In this document: one piece after another, positions 17,314-21,423 of the stretch
How positions within the stretch are numbered: position 1 is the first letter of the stretch
Layout of the letters: the number at the start of each line of letters is the position of its first letter
Source of the DNA: Amphimedon queenslandica
Lineage: Eukaryota; Porifera; Demospongiae; Haplosclerida; Niphatidae
DNA length: 21,423 nt
Assembly: GCF_000090795.2 (NCBI RefSeq)
Contig: NW_003546247.1
Coordinates: forward strand, 497,030-518,452
Direction: 5' to 3'
The notes under the pieces: generated by a model
Told to the model about the DNA's origin: nothing
What the model saw: the letters and a program-made list of their open reading frames with translations, nothing else
The model's database searches: none
Translations under genes and position numbers: made by a program

Positions 17314-18560
17314 CTGTTTCCAATAGATTTCAGTTGCATGCATGATGCCTGCTTGACACCATGTACAGATAGTCTCACGTGCACATTTTACTTTATGGTC
17401 AATACACCATTACACGTAAAGCATACAGGGGTGTGCCACGGTATTTTTATTTTGCTGCTGTTTTAGTAACTGTGTAGTTAATCATTTCATGTATATACGC
17501 CAGATGTAGAATGGAGTCTTTGCCTATAGCACTCATACTCTTTCTAGCTCATACTGAATCCTAATGTACAACAATTTTTTGTAAATAAATTGCAAAGTGA
17601 TGTATTAGCATGCCGTGTCTTTGTTGTGTGGCAGGCATGAGGATAGTGGTCAAATGCCTTACAGTGTATATCACTATATCATGTATGCAAGTGTAACACT
17701 GATGCCACCTATAAGCAATATTTACTGTTATACCATTACTGCTACCATACAAGCCATTCCCATCTATTTGTGTGTTACCTAATTAAGCAAAAAAATTTAA
17801 AAATTCAAAACCCTTCTTAGCGTTATGTTTATTCGTCATACATATGATTGTTGTAATTGCTGTCACATCTGTGCTAAAACCTTCACTACAGCACAAAGTT
17901 AGTGCATTTACTGTTATCCTTTCTGTTCCAAACTGATTGCAATTAATGTTTAATTACACACATTTGTCTTCTTCCTTGAGACACAGGTCTTGAATCCACT
18001 TACTGTTAAACTCTCTGTATACGAAGTCTAAAATTTCATTGTTCCATGCAAAGCTAAAATGTTGTCATGAGTAGCCATAAGTAGGAATACAGGAGTAAAA
18101 AGGAATAATTAGGAACGATAAACTGCAACTACGATAAACTGCAACTATATCATTGTCTAGGTACAGTTGCGACCAGTGTAGTGACCGAGAAGGAGAGTTA
18201 AAGAGAGGTCTCGCGGAATTTAAAATGCGAACTTATCAATTAGTTAACAAACTTCTGAAAACTGAAAAATGTACACACTTAATTACGCACAAATGAATTG
18301 CGTCATAATATATCACAGACATATAACATTACATAACTTTAGGAAGGAAGTGTAATTAACAATGCATACATTATAACCTAAACATCGGAAATAAAAAATG
18401 AGTATAGAAATAATAATTAGGAGAAATGATAATAATAATACAATACCTGCCAAGTGAAAATAATTATAGATAAGCACACATTATTAGGTATAACATTATA
18501 CTATACAATAATACATTTATTAAATGTGTAAATACTTTCAAAATCAGCATAAATCAAAAG
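17314..18560. other. Gene-poor AT-rich stretch
   Basis: It contains overlapping open frames on both strands near 17560-17780 that I cannot resolve (see rejected items) and a 2 x 16-bp repeat listed separately. The rest is AT-rich without coding signal. Confidence 0.45.
18115..18146. repeat. Tandem duplication, 2 x 16 bp
   Basis: acgataaactgcaact is present twice in perfect tandem. Confidence 0.95.
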
Positions 18561-19050
18561 ATAATTGAATTACAATACAGTATATAAATTACTTTTGGTG
18601 CATTGTGTAAATAAACCTTTATCTGAGAAAATATTAATGTCTTTATCAACTATTATGACTGATGAACTGTTACTCTTTGCTGCACCTCTACTCAATCCTC
18701 TTGTACCAACTTGTGATATAATAAAACGAATTTTCACAACTCCCCATCATTAAACAATAGTTATGGGGTACCTTCAGTAATAAAAACCTTTTTTTGTTGT
18801 ATGGCTCCATCCTCCTATTATAAAAATAATACAATGACCATACAATTCCCTATCCTCACACCACAATACGTATAAAGGTTTTGTAGAAAGGGAAATAATT
18901 ACTTTTTTAAACACTTCAGCCCTCTGGATGTGCATTCTCACAGGGCTGGAATGTTATGTTATGATGAGGAAATGATTGAACGTAAACAATGCCGCATATC
19001 GTTCCACTATAAGTGTGATGATTTTGTTAGTTTTGATTACTAAATCGATT
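18561..19050. other. Gene-free AT-rich stretch
   Basis: An imperfect inverted pair, cagccct (near 18918) / agggctg (near 18942), encloses a short loop. No coding region is supported. Confidence 0.4.
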
Positions 19051-19620
19051 CTTGATCACATAAGTTTTGGATTTCCAGAATTTTTACTTTCTATAAAATA
19101 ACAGAATTTTGCTTTTTTTGCAATTTCTGGAAAGAGAAAAGGTGAAGCTCTTTTTGCACTAAGTGAGTCATTTGTTGCTGTATAACAGGACTGCAGCATT
19201 GAGCCTAACAAAAAATTAACAGTTTTGGCTCTAAATAATCTTTTTTCACCACGTACTTCGAAGATTCTCACTGGATGAGAAAAGAAGCTGCTGGTATGAT
19301 CTATAATCACAATAACCTATCTGAGCTCAATCTTTTTGCAGCTTCTACCTTTGTAAAAAAGCGGCCAATAATTCATGGTGGCCAAACATCGGTGGCTTAC
19401 TCTAGTATCTGTTACTTGGGGAGAGACCACGCCCACTGCTATCTTCGAATCTGTGATCCATGCTTAGATGGTAAGACTAAGAGTAAAAATAGTGAAAGTA
19501 AAGTGATAGTAAAGTTAAAGTTAGAGATAGTAAATGTAACAATGTTTGTATATAATGTAGTTGGCATTAGTTTTAATTGTATTGGTTGTATAATTAATGC
19601 CAATAAGGTGTGCTCCTAAG
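19051..19620. other. Region of overlapping open frames, no gene supported
   Basis: A plus frame (19275-19619) and a minus frame (19310-19056) are open for 84-114 codons. Neither shows domain-like sequence or matching splice signals. On the minus strand, ATG at about 19378 has a strong context (ggccaccATGa) and reads MNYWPLFYK before a possible donor (acaaag|gtagaag), which could be a first exon but is unsupported. A purine-rich agtaaagt run lies near 19480-19530. Confidence 0.35.
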
Positions 19621-20142
19621 AATGTATAAAGGGTTTGAGTTTGAAATATTCACTGCAAAGATAAGCATGTTTTTATGTATTTTGAAACATCTTTCAGTTT
19701 TAATTACGTGTCCTTACATTCACTTAATTATGTAGTTACTTGCTTTGAGTTATGGAAGGTTCCATGTATTTATGTGGACTTCAAACATAGTCATGTTTAT
19801 GTATCTTTACATCTCCTTAATTTTACTTAGAGGTCTCATGATTTGAACTGCACTCTCCTGCATTCACAAGGTTAACAATCAAAATTAAATGTTTTACCTG
19901 CTGTTTCCTTGGTGATGTATAAAAATAGATAAAAGTATATCAATATAGTAACATAAATGTTTCTATTTTTTGTAGTGACTTTAGTATTTTGTGAAAGACT
20001 GGATATCCTTTTAAAATACATCCTGACAGCCTTTAAAATTATATTTATGGAAAAATATGTAACTAATTGTAAAATCATTTTAAAATCACTTGTAATTGCT
20101 AATGAGTTTTCTAACTAGTGTTATAGAGGCTACGGATACTAG
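19621..20142. other. Gene-free AT-rich stretch
   Basis: There is no coding frame with protein-like composition and no repeat of note. The part next to 20143 would be the 3' flank of the minus-strand relic. Confidence 0.45.
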
Positions 20143-20677
20143 TTACTTCTTCCCTCTACCTCTACCTCGCCATAGTTTGCTTTTCTTTGCATTAAAGAAT
20201 TCTTTCATGACCTTTTCTTGCTCCTTTTCTTCAACTCTGACCTTCCTCTTTATTTCTTACTCTACATCTTTCTTTCTTAATTATTATTCTATCATCAAAC
20301 TTGTAATTTCCTAGTCTTTCCTGTGTCTGAAAAACCTGATTTCTTTCACTAGATCATGTTTGAGTGATTCGTCTTCCTTATCTACTATTTTGATACACTG
20401 TCTTCTGCATATCATCTTTGGGTCATTTGTTTTTCTTTATTAAAATTCTATTGAATCTACTTTCCCTACACATCATCTTTCATGGAATCTCTTTCCTTTT
20501 TTGAAACTACAATAGTCTTTTCCACAATACCACTTTCACCATTAAGTCAAACTGTTCATTTCTTTTTCTTACAATGTGATACCACTGAGAGTGGACACTA
20601 TCTTTTATACAAGCTGCAACTGGTGCCACCATGCTTTCTACATATCAACATCCAACTCCACCAACTGCATGCACCTT
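20143..20677 (-). pseudogene. Charged-tail gene relic, 3' block
   Basis: Minus-strand segments of clear coding character are strung in different frames. The first is VHAVGGVGC, a TGA, then SMVAPVAACIKDSVHSQWYH and IVRKRNEQFDL, open to TAG 20519-20517. A shifted frame gives GESGIVEKTIVVSKKERDSM, then KDDV. Next comes IKIVDKEDESLKHDLVKEIR. The last is IKRKVRVEEKEQEKVMKEFF, then NAKKSKLWRGRGRGKK and TAA 20145-20143. The second half is Lys/Glu-rich, coiled-coil-like, and ends in an RG-rich basic tail of the kind seen in nucleic-acid-binding or nuclear proteins. The family is unknown. This explains the pyrimidine-rich plus strand here. At least three frame changes and two stops make it a pseudogene. 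It is probably continuous with the block at 20866-21421 (see findings). Confidence 0.5.
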
Positions 20678-20865
20678 AGTTTATCACAAAAACATGTTAA
20701 TGTATTCATAACTGTAAGAGAAAAAACAAAATGAAACGAGTTACTGTCATAACATTTCGGTTATATAATCCATGCAACTTCATCAAATCTTTGTTATGAA
20801 TAATATAATGTGTTGATCGGCGTTAAGCAGCTTGTCTTCCATTGTTGTAAAATGAATTGACTTAC

Positions 20866-21421
20866 GCTACTTTAAATAATACATGCTTTAGCGTTATACT
20901 TCCCATTATTTCCATCTTCAATGACAATAGTGGCATCATTGACTATAACTTTACACTTGTCGAGCTTCATGGTACTTTCAGATATCGCAGAAAGAGGACC
21001 ACTGGTACAAACAATGCAAGACTTTGATGTAGATAAATTTTTAGAAGCAAGGATGTCCTCAGAAACTTCCAAATATCATCACATTTGTTAAAAACACATT
21101 TCCTCCATGTATAACGACATTTTTGTTCTTCTAAACTTTAAATAGTAGCGTCTTGTAGTTTTTAACAATAACGAAGTTCCACTTTCCCAATATGAATCTC
21201 ACACAATACCAGCCAACTTGATGAACTTAAATCTGCACAAACCCACTCTTGTTCCTCACCATCCTTCCATCATTTGTATTGATATTTACGGCTATATCCA
21301 TCTGCATTATTTTGACTTTCAATGTGGCTCATTGATTAACTACCATATTATTGATCTGCTCAATACTCATTTGCGCTAAATGGTTCAGACTCTCATCAAC
21401 AATATGCTCTTTGTTGAACAC
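20866..21421 (-). pseudogene. Gene relic, 5' block, entering from the right edge
   Basis: Segment 1 (21421-21329) reads VFNKEHIVDESLNHLAQMSI, then EQINNMVVNQ and TGA. A shifted frame (21332-21162) reads MSHIESQNNADGYSRKYQYK, TGA (21272-21270), then WKDGEEQEWVCADLSSSSWL and VLCEIHIGKVELRYC, TAA. A further piece reads SLEEQKCRYTWRKCVFNKCD. The last frame, ending TAA 20874-20872, reads VSEDILASKNLSTSKSCIVC, then TSGPLSAISESTMKLDKCKV and IVNDATIVIEDGNNGKYNAK. The family is not recognised. Repeated stops and shifts with otherwise protein-like composition show decay. A GTAAGT donor lies just after the last frame, at 20865. Confidence 0.5.
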
Positions 21422-21423
21422 GG

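Noticed and set aside
17636-17779. Plus-strand frame after ttgttgtgtggcag reading MPYSVYHYIMYASVTLMPPI, with some likeness to the C-terminal membrane segment of SERINC proteins.
   Set aside because: It needs a one-residue gap to align and stops soon after. The opposite strand over the same bases is also open and has a hydrophobic run that could belong to the tetraspanin relic. The call is not safe.
19056-19619. Overlapping opposite-strand open frames of 84 and 114 codons.
   Set aside because: No domain, splice or composition evidence favours either. Overlap on opposite strands makes at least one spurious.
1-21423. tRNA, rRNA or CRISPR arrays.
   Set aside because: No T-loop/anticodon arrangement, rRNA core or regularly spaced direct repeats with unique spacers were seen. 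The tandem repeats here have no spacers.

Overview
The window is AT-rich, repeat-laden eukaryotic nuclear DNA. It has no bacterial-style gene packing. The readable coding blocks are short and bounded by GT/AG splice signals, and several inferred introns are very small (35, 40, 46 and 54 bp). MITEs, a Bel/Pao retroelement relic, a Pif1/Helitron-type helicase tail and a Myb/SANT gene of the Harbinger-associated type point to an early-branching invertebrate. A demosponge is my best guess; this is inference, not proof.

Layout. 1-0.3 kb: C-terminal end of a Pif1-family helicase (+). 0.37-0.95 kb: two tandem repeats and a 239-bp MITE with TA flanks. 1.24-1.99 kb: a broken Myb/SANT-like gene (-). 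2.2-2.8 kb: a fold-back element and a 281-bp hAT-type MITE with a perfect 8-bp target duplication. 3.85-4.34 kb: exons of an unrecognised gene (-) with a frameshift. 4.8-8.7 kb: two repeat families. Family A occurs as two inverted copies, and family B as two direct copies, one of them split by A. 9.19-10.3 kb: four exons of an unrecognised gene (-) with one in-frame stop; a nuclease-like fold is possible. 11.7-12.9 kb: a mariner-type MITE beside a Bel/Pao fragment.

13.4-14.0 kb: small exon candidates (-). 14.3-15.1 kb: a 48-bp tandem repeat inside a short reading frame, a CpG-rich patch and a fold-back element. 15.8-16.8 kb: a short gene (+) with an NRF1-like upstream site and two small frame breaks, running directly into a 40-bp/220-bp higher-order tandem array. 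17.1-17.3 kb: a tetraspanin-like C-terminal relic (-). 17.3-20.1 kb: mostly featureless AT-rich DNA. 20.1-21.4 kb: a decayed gene (-) in two blocks separated by a plausible intron, ending in a basic RGRGRGKK tail.

No complete, intact, recognisable gene lies in the window, and no operon-like or collaborative system is evident. The region reads as a graveyard of transposons and gene relics. The items most worth checking are the A/B duplication structure, the splice-consistent exon chains and the satellite that overlaps the 3' end of a reading frame. All alignments and frames were worked out by eye.
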